Source: Neoechinorhynchus agilis
Taxonomy: Eukaryota > Acanthocephala
NCBI GenBank assembly: GCA_051530055.1
Contig: CM121341.1
Location: 19,096,001 to 19,160,000 of the forward strand
Direction: 5' to 3'
DNA: 64,000 nucleotides
Below the pieces are notes generated by a model. The model had not been told where the DNA came from. It searched no databases and worked only from the letters and a program-made list of their open reading frames with translations. Shown here piece by piece: positions 22,488 through 34,228 of the stretch. Both the position numbers and the translations under genes were made by a program. Position 1 is the stretch's first letter, and each line of letters begins with the position of its first letter.

Positions 22488-23201
22488 TTATTGGAAGGGA
22501 AACCTCCTTTTGATATTTCGGAATTTCGACATTACCATTCTCTTAAAGCTGTGATCCCGAACTTCCACATCGTCGTTTTCTCTGTATTTGTAATCCGTAA
22601 AATTACTCAAAGACGAATCGTCAGGTTCATAGCTCAAGTGAGTTGAGTCGCTAGTGTACTCGAAGTTTGAATATGGTATCCCTATTGCGGCGTCCCTTTT
22701 CATCTTTACAGCTCGCCAATTAATCATCACGGGTCCGTTATCGAGTCTCGTTCGTTTGACTTCTTGTTCACTAGTAGCTGTGGATGAGAGTTTCGAGGAA
22801 CTGCCAATCGATTCAGGTCTACTGATTTCTGCTAGATGATCGATCGGTGTTGTGCTGCTACCATAATCCGAAATCGATTTCTTGATGGTTCGTTTCCAAC
22901 TTACAGACGGTGTCCGCTGTACCTCACCCGATTTGAACGCCCTACTACGCCGATCGATAGAGCGTTTCTGAGAACCCATAATAAGGCAGTCCAATTCAGT
23001 GAGGTCCGAAGAACTATTAGCAAAGTTTCTAGACTGTCGAAGCTCAGTGATGGCGTTGTGATGTTCGGCAGAGATAAGAATTGGATTTACAAACTTGCCA
23101 TCGTGGTCACTGTCCAACATATCCAAATACTTCATTGTGATTGCAAGTTCCGCTTGTATTTGGTTGTCCTCGGACTTCATATCTTCATTTGGTTCATTCA
23201 T
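22488..23201 (-). CDS. unrecognised protein, paralogue of 31306-32013
   Basis: Single-exon frame of 237 residues starting MNEPNEDMKSEDN. The N-terminal half has AELAITMKYLDMLDSDHDGK, whose DSDHDG resembles the start of an EF-hand loop but lacks the acidic residue at position 12, followed by a Ser/Asn-rich stretch. The C-terminal half is basic and low-complexity, ending SKFRNIKRRFPFQ. I recognise no family. The paralogue 8.8 kb away shares 190 of 192 bases over the central segment but only moderate similarity outside it. Conservation of an open frame in both copies supports coding. Confidence 0.55.
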   Translation of the reverse strand: MNEPNEDMKSEDNQIQAELAITMKYLDMLDSDHDGKFVNPILISAEHHNAITELRQSRNFANSSSDLTELDCLIMGSQKRSIDRRSRAFKSGEVQRTPSVSWKRTIKKSISDYGSSTTPIDHLAEISRPESIGSSSKLSSTATSEQEVKRTRLDNGPVMINWRAVKMKRDAAIGIPYSNFEYTSDSTHLSYEPDDSSLSNFTDYKYRENDDVEVRDHSFKRMVMSKFRNIKRRFPFQ

Positions 23202-23596
23202 TCTACAAAAAGGCAAAATAGAAGACCTAAGGTGCATGTTTATAAATACAAAGAAACATAAATCCTGCTGGCTAGATGACGGCACAGAAACATAATTCGG
23301 GCCAAGAGAACGACCAGATTTTCCAAAAGATAAAACTGATTATGACTGTAAACAATAACCGAATGGATTGGTTTGATGAAACGCGAATGGGCAGAATGAA
23401 TGACAGTGTCAAAAACGAATGCTATTTTAAAACGAGAAACCATACCGAAACCAAATACGTTAGCGTTTAAAGTTGGATATTTTGTAGTCGGTGGATTAAA
23501 TGCTTGCTTATATAGTCACCGTAAGCGCGATACATTGTTTTTAAGCGTTCATACTCGAAAATTTACTAGGGTTACAATAACAACTCATCTATCATG
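23202..23596. other. intergenic, between paralogue and satellite
   Basis: No feature recognised in about 400 bp leading up to the satellite boundary. Confidence 0.4.
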
Positions 23597-26500
23597 AATT
23601 TTTCGGAGACGTTCATATTCATTAAATAAAAAGGGAGCCCATTATCGAATTGCGAGTGTCCTAAAAGCCGAAGAAACACTTTGACGTTCAATCGTCATAA
23701 ACCGCATGGATCACCGATAGAGCGCCAATGTTCCAGAACAGAACCTTGGGTAAATTTGGACGATTTCGATGTACTTTTCGGAGACGTTCATATTCATTAA
23801 ATAAAAAAGGAGCCCATTATCGAATTGCGAGTGTCCTAAAAGAAGAATAAATATTTTGACTTTCAATCGTCATAAAACGCATCGATCACCGATAGAGCGC
23901 CAATGTTCCAGAACAGAACTTTGGGTTAATTTGGACGATTTCGATGTACTTTTCGAAGACGTTCATATTCATTAACTCAAGAAGGAGCCCATTATCGAAT
24001 TGCGAGTGTCCTAAAAGAAGAATAAATATTTTGACTTTCAATCACCATAAAGCGCATCGATCACCGATAGGGCGCCAATGTTCCAGAACAGAACTTTGGA
24101 TTAATTTGGACGATTTCGACGTACTTTTCGGAGACGTTCAAATTCATTAAATAAAAAAGGAGCCCATTAGTGAATTGCGAGTGTCCTAAAAGAAGAATAA
24201 ATATTTTGACTTTCAATCACCATAAAGCGCATCGATCACCGATAGGGCGCCAATGTTCCAGAACAGAACTTTGGATTAATTTGGACGATTTCGACGTACT
24301 TTTCGGAGACGTTCATATTCATTAAATAAAAAAGGAGCCCATTAGTGAATTGCGAGTGTCCTAAAAGCCGAAGAAACACTTTGACGTTCAATCGTCATAA
24401 AACGCATGGATCACCGATAGAGCGCCAATGTTCCAGAACAGAACTTTGGATTAATTTGGACGATTTCGACGTACTTTTCGGAGACGTTCATATTCATTAA
24501 ATCAAAAAGGAGCCCATTATCGAATTGCGAGTGTCCTAAAAGAGGAATTAATATTTTGACGTTCAACCGTCATAAAGCGCATGGATCACCGATAGAGCGC
24601 CAAAGTGCCAGAACAGAACTTTGGGTTAATTTGGACGATTTCGACGTACTTTTCGGAGACGTTCATATTCATTAAATAAAAAAGGAGCCCATTAGTGAAT
24701 TGCGAGTGTCCTAAAAGCCGAAGAAACACTTTGACGTTCAATCGTCATAAACCGCATGGATCACCGATAGAGCGCCAATGTTCCAGAACAGAACTTTGGG
24801 TTAATTTGGACGATTTCGATGTACTTTTCGAAGACGTTCATATTCATTAAATCAAAAAGGAGCCCATTATCGAATTGCGAGTGTCCTAAAAGAAGAATAA
24901 ATACTTTGACGTTCAACCGTCATAAAGCGCATGGATCACCGATAGAGCGCCAATGTGCCAGAACAGAACTTTGGATTAATTTGGACGATTTCGATGTACT
25001 TTTCGGAGACGTTCATATTCATTAAATAAAAAAGGAGCCCATTAGTGAATTGCGAGTGTCCTAAAAGCCGAAGAAACACTTTGACGTTCAATCGTCATAA
25101 ACCGCATGGATCACCGATAGAGCGCCAAAGTGCCAGAACAGAACTTTGGGTTAATTTGGACGATTTCGATGTACTTTTCGAAGACGTTCATATTCATTAA
25201 ATCAAAAAGGAGCCCATTATCGAATTGCGAGTGTCCTAAAAGAAGAATAAATATTTTGACTTTCAATCGTCATAAAGCGCATCGATCACCGATAGAGCGC
25301 CAATGTTCCAGAACAGAACTTTGGATTAATTTGGACGATTTCGACGTACTTTTCGGAGACGTTCAAATTCATTAAATAAAAAAGGAGCCCATTAGTGAAT
25401 TGCGAGTGTCCTAAAAGAAGAATAAATATTTTGACGTTCAATCACCATAAAGCGCATCGATCACCGATAGAGCGCCAATGTTCCAGAACAGAACTTTGGG
25501 TTAATTTGGACGATTTCGATGTACTTTTCGGAGACGTTCATATTCATTAAATCAAAAAGGAGCCCATTATCGAATTGCGAGTGTCCTAAAAGAGGAATTA
25601 ATATTTTGACGTTCAACCGTCATAAAGCGCATGGATCACCGATAGAGCGCCAAAGTGCCAGAACAGAACTTTGGGTTAATTTGGACGATTTCGACGTACT
25701 TTTCGGAGACGTTCATATTCATTAAATAAAAAAGGAGCCCATTAGTGAATTGCGAGTGTCCTAAAAGCCGAAGAAACACTTTGACGTTCAATCGTCATAA
25801 ACCGCATGGATCACCGATAGAGCGCCAATGTTCCAGAACAGAACTTTGGGTTAATTTGGACGATTTCGATGTACTTTTCGAAGACGTTCATATTCATTAA
25901 ATCAAAAAGGAGCCCATTATCGAATTGCGAGTGTCCTAAAAGAAGAATAAATATTTTGACGTTCAATCGTCATAAAGCGCATCGATCACCGATAGAGCGC
26001 CAATGTTCCAGAACAGAACTTTGGATTAATTTGGACGATTTCGACGTACTTTTCGGAGACGTTCATTCATTAAATAAAAAAGGAGCCCATTATGTGACGA
26101 GTGTCCTAAAAGCCGAAGAAACACTTTGACGTTCAATCGTCATAAAGCGCATGGATCACCGATAGAGCGCCAATGTTCCAGAACAGAACTTTGGGTTAAT
26201 TTGGACGATTTCGATGTACTTTTCGGAGACGTTCATATTCATTAAATCAAAAAGGAGCCCATTATCGAATTGCGAGTGTCCTAAAAGCCGAAGAAACACT
26301 TTGACGTTCAATCGTCATAAACCGCATGGATCACCGATAGAGCGCCAAAGTGCCAGAACAGAACTTTGGGTTAATTTGGACGATTTCGATGTACTTTTCG
26401 GAGACGTTCATATTCATTAAATAAAAAGGTGCCAATTATCGAATTGCGAGTGTCCTAAAAGAAGAATAAATACTTTGACGTTCAATCGTCATAAAGCGCA

Positions 26501-27945
26501 TGGATCACCGATAGAGCGCCAATGTTCCAGAACAGAACTTTGGATTAATTTGGACGATTTCGACGTACTTTTCGGAGACGTTCATATTCATTAAATCAAA
26601 AAGGAGCCCATTAGTGAATTGCGAGTGTCCTAAAAGAAGAATAAATATTTTGACGTTCAATCACCATAAAGCGCATCGATCACCGATAGAGCGCCAATGT
26701 TCCAGAACAGAACTTTGGATTAATTTGGACGATTTCGACGTACTTTTCGGAGACGTTCATATTCATTAAATAAAAAGGAGCCAATTATCGAATTGCGAGT
26801 GTCCTAAAAGAAGAATAAATACTTTGACGTTCAATCGTCATAAAGCGCATGGATCACCGATAGAGCGCCAATGTTCCAGAACAGAACTTTGGATTAATTT
26901 GGACGATTTCGACGTACTTTTCGGAGACGTTCATATTCATTAAATCAAAAAGGACATTAGTGAATTGCGAGTGTCCTAAAAGAAGAATAAATATTTTGAC
27001 TTTCAATCACCATAAAGCGCATCGATCACCGATAGGGCGCCAATGTTCCAGAACAGAACTTTGGATTAATTTGGACGATTTCGACGTACTTTTCGGAGAC
27101 GTTCATATTCATTAAATCAAAAAGGAGCCCATTAGTGAATTGCGAGTGTCCTAAAAGCCGAAGAAACACTTTGACGTTCAATCGTCATAAACCGCATGGA
27201 TCACCGATAGAGCGCCAATGTTCCAGAACAGAACTTTGGGTTAATTTGGACGATTTCGATGTACTTTTCGAAGACGTTCATATTCATTAAATCAAAAAGG
27301 AGCCCATTATCGAATTGCGAGTGTCCTAAAAGAAGAATAAATATTTTGACGTTCAATCGTCATAAAGCGCATGGATCACCGATAGAGCGCCAATGTTCCA
27401 GAACAGAACTTTGGGTTAATTTGGACGATTTCGACGTACTTTTCGGAGACGTTCATATTCATTAAATCAAAAAGGAGCCCATTAGTGAATTGCGAGTGTC
27501 CTAAAAGCCGAAGAAACACTTTGACGTTCAATCGTCATAAACCGCATGGATCACCGATAGAGCGCCAAAGTGCCAGAACAGAACTTTGGGTTAATTTGGA
27601 CGATTTCGATGTACTTTTCGAAGACGTTCATATTCATTAAATAAAAAAGGAGCCCATTAGTGAATTGCGAGTGTCCTAAAAGCCGAATAAATACTTTGAC
27701 GTTCAATCGTCATAAAGCGCATGGATCACCGATAGAGCGCCAATGTTCCAGAACAGAACTTTGGATTAATTTGGACGATTTCGACGTACTTTTCGGAGAC
27801 GTTCATATTCATTAAATCAAAAAGGAGCCCATTAGTGAATTACGAGTGTCCTAAAAGAAGAATAAATATTTTGACTTTCAATCGTCATAAGACGCATCGA
27901 TCACCGATAGAGCGCCAATGTTCCAGAACAGAATTTCGGATTAAT
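23597..27945. repeat. 175-bp satellite array, about 25 monomers
   Basis: The landmark GTACTTTTCGGAGACGTT recurs every 175 bp from 23771 onward, with a few short monomers (near 26050, 26400, 26760 and 26950). Monomers fall into types by the block after CCTAAAAG: CCGAAGAAACAC, AAGAATAAATATT, AAGAATAAATACT or AGGAATTAATATT. Types are interspersed, not strictly alternating. The segment from about 24481 repeats almost perfectly from 25531, exactly six monomers later, showing recent block duplication. Edge monomers are the most diverged. Monomer length is not a multiple of three, so the 68-codon frames inside it are incidental. Confidence 0.95.
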
Positions 27946-30544
27946 TTAAAATCATGATGATTTCGTATCCTTTTTCTGTGACGTGGACATTAAATACGGG
28001 TTGGTCCACGGTAGAAGTTCGAAAATGGACTTTAAATACGTCACTAAATGGTTTTATTTTGTTCTAGACGAAATAAGGAAAATAATTTTATTAATATTTC
28101 AACCTCTATATGTGATCGTCTTGACCGAAAATTCTATGGATAACATTTTGATTTTTTATCCAGATTTAAAATCCGATAAAAAATGTTGGTTTCATTTCGT
28201 TTTGAACATTAGAATTGGCTTTGTGAGATCCTGCGAATTTCAAATAAAGGTTGAATTAAATCGTGTTGAGATATTAACTTGTCAGACAGCCTAGTGGACA
28301 CCAGCTTAGCAAACCATTTATGCGTGGTTGTTGCTTTTGATGTTTTCAGACGTCTGAGTAGATCCAATATATACATCTAAGGTAAATGCAGTCTTTAAGG
28401 AAACAAGATTGTTCAGCATTGACGCCAGTATCAAGGAGATCGATTGTAATTATTGCCACAAAAATCGTCCGTCTTTAGTATGTGATTTGGCTCTGATCAA
28501 AAGCGTCAAATGAAATTGATACCAACACGAAACTGATTTTTGGCACACTAAATCCTTTTCTAAATACGGCAAATCTAACTATAGGCAGTCGTGGTTGAGA
28601 AGTGACTTGATCTAGATTTCCTAGAAACAACTACCTATTAAAAAAATAATCTCTCTTAAACACATTAAATGCTTCTTATTTTCTCAAAATGTCAACATCG
28701 AATGTGGTTCGGGTGCTTCCGAATACCTACTCTCCTTACCCTCTACAATTTACGTTCCGAATGATCGAAGTTAAAAGGGTTCGTTACAGTAGTCTTAAGA
28801 AAACGACGAGAAAAACTAAAAGGAGCGATTAAGGAAAAGTGTCATTAGCATACATAGATCATAAGGAGTAGCGAGAAACGACCCGCGGATGGATATGTCT
28901 TTCTAATCTCGAATACAATCCCATTGGTCTCAAGTTGTTATGAAACCCTTAAGGCAAGCACGTTCGCAGCCTCAAAATGTGCCATTTTTTAGCTACTCAA
29001 ATGTGTGTGTTTAGTCGAATTCTTAGTAGATTACGACTAATTCCATTTGTTGGAAACCACATTTTTGTATGACTGACTAATTTTAATCTATTTGAAACGA
29101 GTTTTTCTCAATGAACTAAGCTCAAAAGCGAGCGTTGCATAAAACCCACTTAAAATTGCGCCCAAGTTAAGGTGTACCTTTCGTTAAAGAAAGCGGTTCT
29201 TATTTTAAAAAAGCGTGCTCATCGATATTGAGTTCATTAAACATTTCAGGCTAGAATTCTTTTAAAAGAGATAGTTCTAGTCTATTTAGTGTTTAACAAA
29301 AAATTTCAACCACGATGATTGTTTAAACCAGTTTTATATGGACTTTTAAACACAAAACAACTTACGATGCTCTCTGGACAATCTATTCGAATAGCTATGC
29401 TCAATGCGTGCACTAACATTCTTTTGTTCTTGAGAGCACTCCCTTTACACAAACCTTCTTTTGTTACTGAATGTAAGGAATACCAACGGCATCTTCAGAC
29501 TCTACTGAGGTCGTGGCTCCGAAGACCGGGGTAGTCTTTGTAAAGAACACACAATGACGTCCATTTCACACATCTTTTTTGTCTTCTTGTTCTACACTCG
29601 ACAGTACGTGTCAGCGCCCGGACGATGGACTTAAATACAAATGAAGAAGATTTTAGTTTTTGTTAGGTAACTGTGACCCTAAATGTGGCAACATTTGAAT
29701 CTAACAGTACTGCCGATACCTTAAGCAATCTTATTCTATAATGCCTCAGTTCGAAGACGATACCTTTCGGATAATCTGGAATTGCCGTCCTCGGTTTAAT
29801 AAAGTATCAATTTTCGCGTACAAATCATCCAAAAGTAATAATACGCTTATTTGTTAATCCAAAAAGAATAGGACCAATGCCCTCGTTTGAGTCCTTATAA
29901 TCACTCGATTTCTGATTTGTTCATTGAATGTGGCTATTCATTGAGGAATCGGTCGGATGTGGGGAAGTGGATGATTATTCGTGTCGAGGAGAGTTTGTGA
30001 GGTTGGGCCGATTAACGGACAAGCTCTGCCTTCGACAAGTTGTTCTGTATGACGTTCAAACCTTCTTTTTGTTCAAGCTTGATGATATAGGGTCCAAAAT
30101 CTATCAGGAATGTCATTGTTCTTTTTATATGATCTTGCCATTACATGTACGGCAGTTAAGATGCATTGTTGGATACTAGGTTTAAGCGAAGTTGATCAAC
30201 GAGTCAGGATGTTCGCTTTTATGGTGTGCTTTTTAGAAATCAATTTCTATATTTAGCTACGATTGTTGCATATATGAACATCATTAACCACCGTTTAATT
30301 ACCCCCTTTAAATGCTGATCTCAAACTCTGCGAAAAACGAAATTCCGAGGAAAAGTTTAAAGGCCTATTGCTTTTATCTACTTAGGATATTATTTCTGCC
30401 CAGGAAAAGAAAACGATTTATTGATTTGGAAAGTAAAAGAGTGTGCGGAGGTGGTGTCAATAACGCATCCTTTGTATAACAATGAGTAATCTTTTATTCA
30501 CCATTTAGTATTGCTGACATTTTAAAAAGCGTTTCTCAGTAAAT
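27946..30544. other. 2.6-kb gene-poor stretch
   Basis: Short open frames (27983-28294, 29319-29534 and 29928-30179) lack recognisable similarity or splice context. The only identifiable item is a LINE family X tail at 29836-29900. Confidence 0.4.
29836..29900 (-). repeat. LINE family X 3'-end fragment (decayed)
   Basis: Minus strand: AAGGACTCAAA and TTGGTCCT can still pair, followed by AATAAGCGTATTATTA. Confidence 0.45.
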
Positions 30545-31145
30545 AACTGAGAGATGATGTTTCACGGAATTTATATGGAGAAAAAATGATTCTCAAGATT
30601 AGATATATCAGTGAAAATTTCATCAGTGACGTTCGAAAGCTGCTGCTACGATCGAAAATGGATGTCTGGATTGCCCACAGAAGCGCACCTACATTTAGGC
30701 GAATCCTGACGAGAAATGGACATCTCGAAACGCTGGAAATATGTACAGCATCGTCCTTGATGTGTGTGTACGTACCGAGAAAGTCAATGGACACAAATCG
30801 CCAACAATATTCAATTTGAACTGGAAGCGACGTGGTTTATGAAATAATCTGGGTCTTTTCGTCAAGGTTTTACGGGGCCACGCCATGTTCAAAGCACGAC
30901 TGAGAGTGCCACAGCTTAAGTTTGTGTTCAAAGACCAGGTAGAAATATCTTTATCCTCGGTACCACTTATGCCCGGACGGTTGGAAGGGGAAGGAATGGC
31001 GTTTTCGCAGACAATGCGGCGGCGAGTTCTAGACATCAGCTCGATAAAACTTTAGAACTGCTCAACAAGCGGGACGAACTTTCTTATTCGATGTCGCTAC
31101 TTTAACACACTTCACATCTCCACGCGCCGTCGTAGATTGCTGATC
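30545..31145 (+). mobile_element. Penelope-like relic, second copy
   Basis: Matches 16170-16766, with few differences in the last 310 bp (GCGACGTGGTTTATGAAATA through GTAGATTGCTGA) and a deletion in the first half. It ends at the same base where the other copy runs into a hammerhead-like motif; here unrelated sequence follows, so the terminal ribozyme is missing. Confidence 0.5.
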
Positions 31146-31305
31146 ATTGCAACAGATTGCCCAGGTGTCAATTAAAAAATTGACCAATCATGCGGCTGCA
31201 AAATTAAATAGTATTTCGCAAGATTATGAACATACGGTTTCAATATCTTTCAAATTTGCTTCAATTTGGAACTAATTTAATATATTTCCTAAAAAGCAAT
31301 ATTTA

Positions 31306-32013
31306 TTAAAAGGGAAACTTTCTTTTAAATTTTCCAAGTCTCGACATTAATATTTGCCTTAACGAGCGACCCTTCATCTCCACATCATCGCGTTCTTTGC
31401 ACTCAAAATTGTAAGTCGTACAACGCGGTGGCGATTCATGAAGTTTGTATTGATGATAAACATTTTCCGATATCGTTTTTGAGGTCCTTCTTATTTTTGC
31501 AGCATCATTCTTTATTTTTACAGCTCTCCAATTGGTCCGGGCAACTCCATCAACTGAGTGACCCTTTTTCACTTCCAATTGATTTGTTTGCACTGATGAA
31601 GACTTGGAAGAGCTGTCATTTGATTCTAAATGTGTAGTCTTTGGTGCAGTCGACACTCTGCTGCCACCGTAATCGGAGACTGACTTCTTGATCTTTCGCT
31701 TCCAATTTGGTGCAGATGAAGGAACTGCAGTTGATCGATTGAGCCTAAATGCTTGACTTCTCCTATCGATAAAGCGTTTCTGAGAACCCATAATAAGGCA
31801 GTCCAATTCAGTGAGGTCCGAAGAACTATTAGCAAAGTTTCTAGACTGTCGAAGCTCAGTAATGGCGTTGTGATGTTCGGCAGAGATGAGAATTGGATTT
31901 ACAAACTTGCCATCGTGGTCACTGTCCAACATATCCAAATACTTCATTGTGATTGCAAGTTCCGCATGGATAAAGTTTTCTTCGGATATCCCGTTATCTA
32001 CTGTGTCGCACAT
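31306..32013 (-). CDS. unrecognised protein, paralogue of 22488-23201
   Basis: Single-exon frame of 235 residues starting MCDTVDNGISEENF. Architecture as in the other copy: AELAITMKYLDMLDSDHDGK, a SSSDLTELDCLIMGSQKR block, then a diverged basic C-terminal half ending MSRLGKFKRKFPF. The two genes flank the satellite array and lie in the same orientation. Nucleotide identity is about 99% over 31774-31965 and falls sharply outside. Function unknown. Confidence 0.55.
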   Translation of the reverse strand: MCDTVDNGISEENFIHAELAITMKYLDMLDSDHDGKFVNPILISAEHHNAITELRQSRNFANSSSDLTELDCLIMGSQKRFIDRRSQAFRLNRSTAVPSSAPNWKRKIKKSVSDYGGSRVSTAPKTTHLESNDSSSKSSSVQTNQLEVKKGHSVDGVARTNWRAVKIKNDAAKIRRTSKTISENVYHQYKLHESPPRCTTYNFECKERDDVEMKGRSLRQILMSRLGKFKRKFPF

Positions 32014-34228
32014 TCTGCAATTTGATGGGGGGGCAAAAAGATTTTGTTGATCGCTGTGAGAAAAGATGTTTCGGTGGGCCCATGTATTCAAACTTTTTTG
32101 AGTGCATCAACTAGATTATTTTTGTGCAACTAAGTAAGTTTTCGCATGTGATTATATCAACCGCAGTTCTGATTTTTTGTACTAAGAGATTGCTTATTAA
32201 GAAAAGCAATTCTAACGTCCACGGTTTGAAACTGTTTTTCGATTAGCGTGGCTCATTAAAATTCTAGCAATCAAAACTGTTACCTATGCTATTTTGCAAT
32301 CCGCATTTGAAACGAATATTTCGCCTTGGTTTAGATTCCCCGTAGCAACCTGGAAGTTGATCTTAGAGCAACCCGCGTAAAAAATATCTAGATTATTTTC
32401 GAATGCAATAACAAAAAGCTGATGAAGACAATTTTCGCCTGAATGTCACATGGTGTAGGTCGAGGACGTTTTATCATGAAGACGTGAGAAGATCCATGCT
32501 TCGTAACTTCTGATCATATTTCCAATGATTTCCAGACCTTAAACGTCCTTCTGTAAGTTCCTTCATCATTTGGATCAAGAGAAAATCGAGACCCCTTTAA
32601 TTAGCTTCTCATTAAGACAAACTTCAAAACTAGGCGCTGCTCCAAATTCGATAAGCCCCAGACTAATGACATGATAAGATCTCGGGAGTTTTCTAGCCGC
32701 CCATCCCAGGTGCACATAGTGCTCCTACTTGAATGTAGCCCGCAATCTGAACAGTCGTCACGCATTGGATTTTAGACGACATTAAAATTATCTATTTACG
32801 ATTAGGTGGTGTGTAATTGTGGCGTTGACTTTACTCCTCAATCCTTTAGCGACTAGTTGAACCAAGAGTGTTGGCTAGCCCATGAACGTCCTATTGCTCA
32901 AAAATACCTGAATCACGCCGTGTTTTTTGTAACGCGGCTACGATTATAAGCATTTTTGTTCTTGAGCCAGGCCATTCAAATAAAAGCAACAGCAACTCCA
33001 TTAATGTTTATCAGGAACATCATCAAAAAGCTTAAGGCTGCAGCAGCATCTGCATGAGTTGGCTCCAGATTACTTTGGTGCTAATGGTGCAGCACAAGTG
33101 ATCTTCTAATGGCATCATCAAAATGCACTGACAAATTAAAGAACTTTAAAGGCTTTGTCTGTTTACATAAAACGAAAATCTTTTCGAATTTCAAGAAACC
33201 ATTAAAACTCATGATTCCTTGTTGAAAAAGCGCTGTCGTAAAATCAAAGTATTGTATTTGATTTCTGTTGCAAGAAAACGTTCTGATTAGTTTTTGGGCG
33301 AGACTGTTCCGCGGTGCAGTTTCATTAACACTCGTTAAATCAACCGACTGATGTCTCTCGTCTATGCTTCCTCAATTGAATTAACTTGCTCTTGTTTTTA
33401 ACGCCGGAACTTCAACAAGATCATGCATAGAAAATCAATTTGCGAACGCTATGTAAATCCTCTCGACGTTTTGAAATCATATAGCTATTACAGCTTAATC
33501 ACAATCAATAAAACGGTAATTTAACGAGCCGTAAAACAAGATTCATTTGCTCGATCACTCAGACAATGGCGTGTGCATGTCTTTTTTGAAATATTCTCAC
33601 GTTATGAAAGAGATCGATTCATTGAAGTTATCGATTTGTTATGATCATAATCGTGGATATAACATATTTTGTTGAATGATTTTCTATTGATCATTGAGGT
33701 CATCATCGTTTTCATATGGATTGCGTGACCTTTAAAAGTCAAAATGGCGGGTATAGTTGCCATTTTGGATCTTTTTGAAGTGGTCACAAAATATTAACAA
33801 TTTACCGCATTTAGAAGGTGATTCTATATTGTTGATTTTTAATGTTTAATGATATAGCTCAGCAATAAACAAAAACTAACAATTTTATGTCAGTCACGAA
33901 TTCAAGTCGCGTTTGTTCCGTTTTGCACTGTGGTGCAAATAAGCCAAAGGGTGACCTTTTTAAGCCTAAAGTTTATTCTGCTTTGATGCCAAACTAAATG
34001 GCTTTTGAATTGACAGAGTTTGTGTATTTTGTGATTGTCGAATACTTATGAACACACAAGATGACTTCAACATTCGCCATAGACTGATGTGTTTATTATT
34101 GTTGTTATTATTTGACATTTACAACATTTAATCGCTCTGTGTGAGTTCATGATTATTTTTTTTGTGCTTGTGCAGGATGTGTTCGATTGAAAGGAAAATT
34201 GGGGAAAGACAACACAGTAAACCCGAGA
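32014..34228. other. gene-poor stretch between paralogue and kinesin
   Basis: No gene, tRNA or clear repeat seen in 2.2 kb. Open frames are short and without homology. It would contain the kinesin 3' UTR at its right end. Confidence 0.4.

Noticed and set aside
23944-27465. Repeated 68-81-codon open frames within the satellite
   Set aside because: They are the same 175-bp monomer read in one frame; the monomer length is not divisible by three and the frames depend on single-base variants.
23597-27945. CRISPR-like regular spacing
   Set aside because: Monomers are contiguous 175-bp tandem copies with no unique spacers; this is eukaryotic satellite DNA.
27983-28294. 103-codon open frame after the satellite
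   Set aside because: Begins in decayed satellite edge, AT-rich composition, and no similarity to any family I know.
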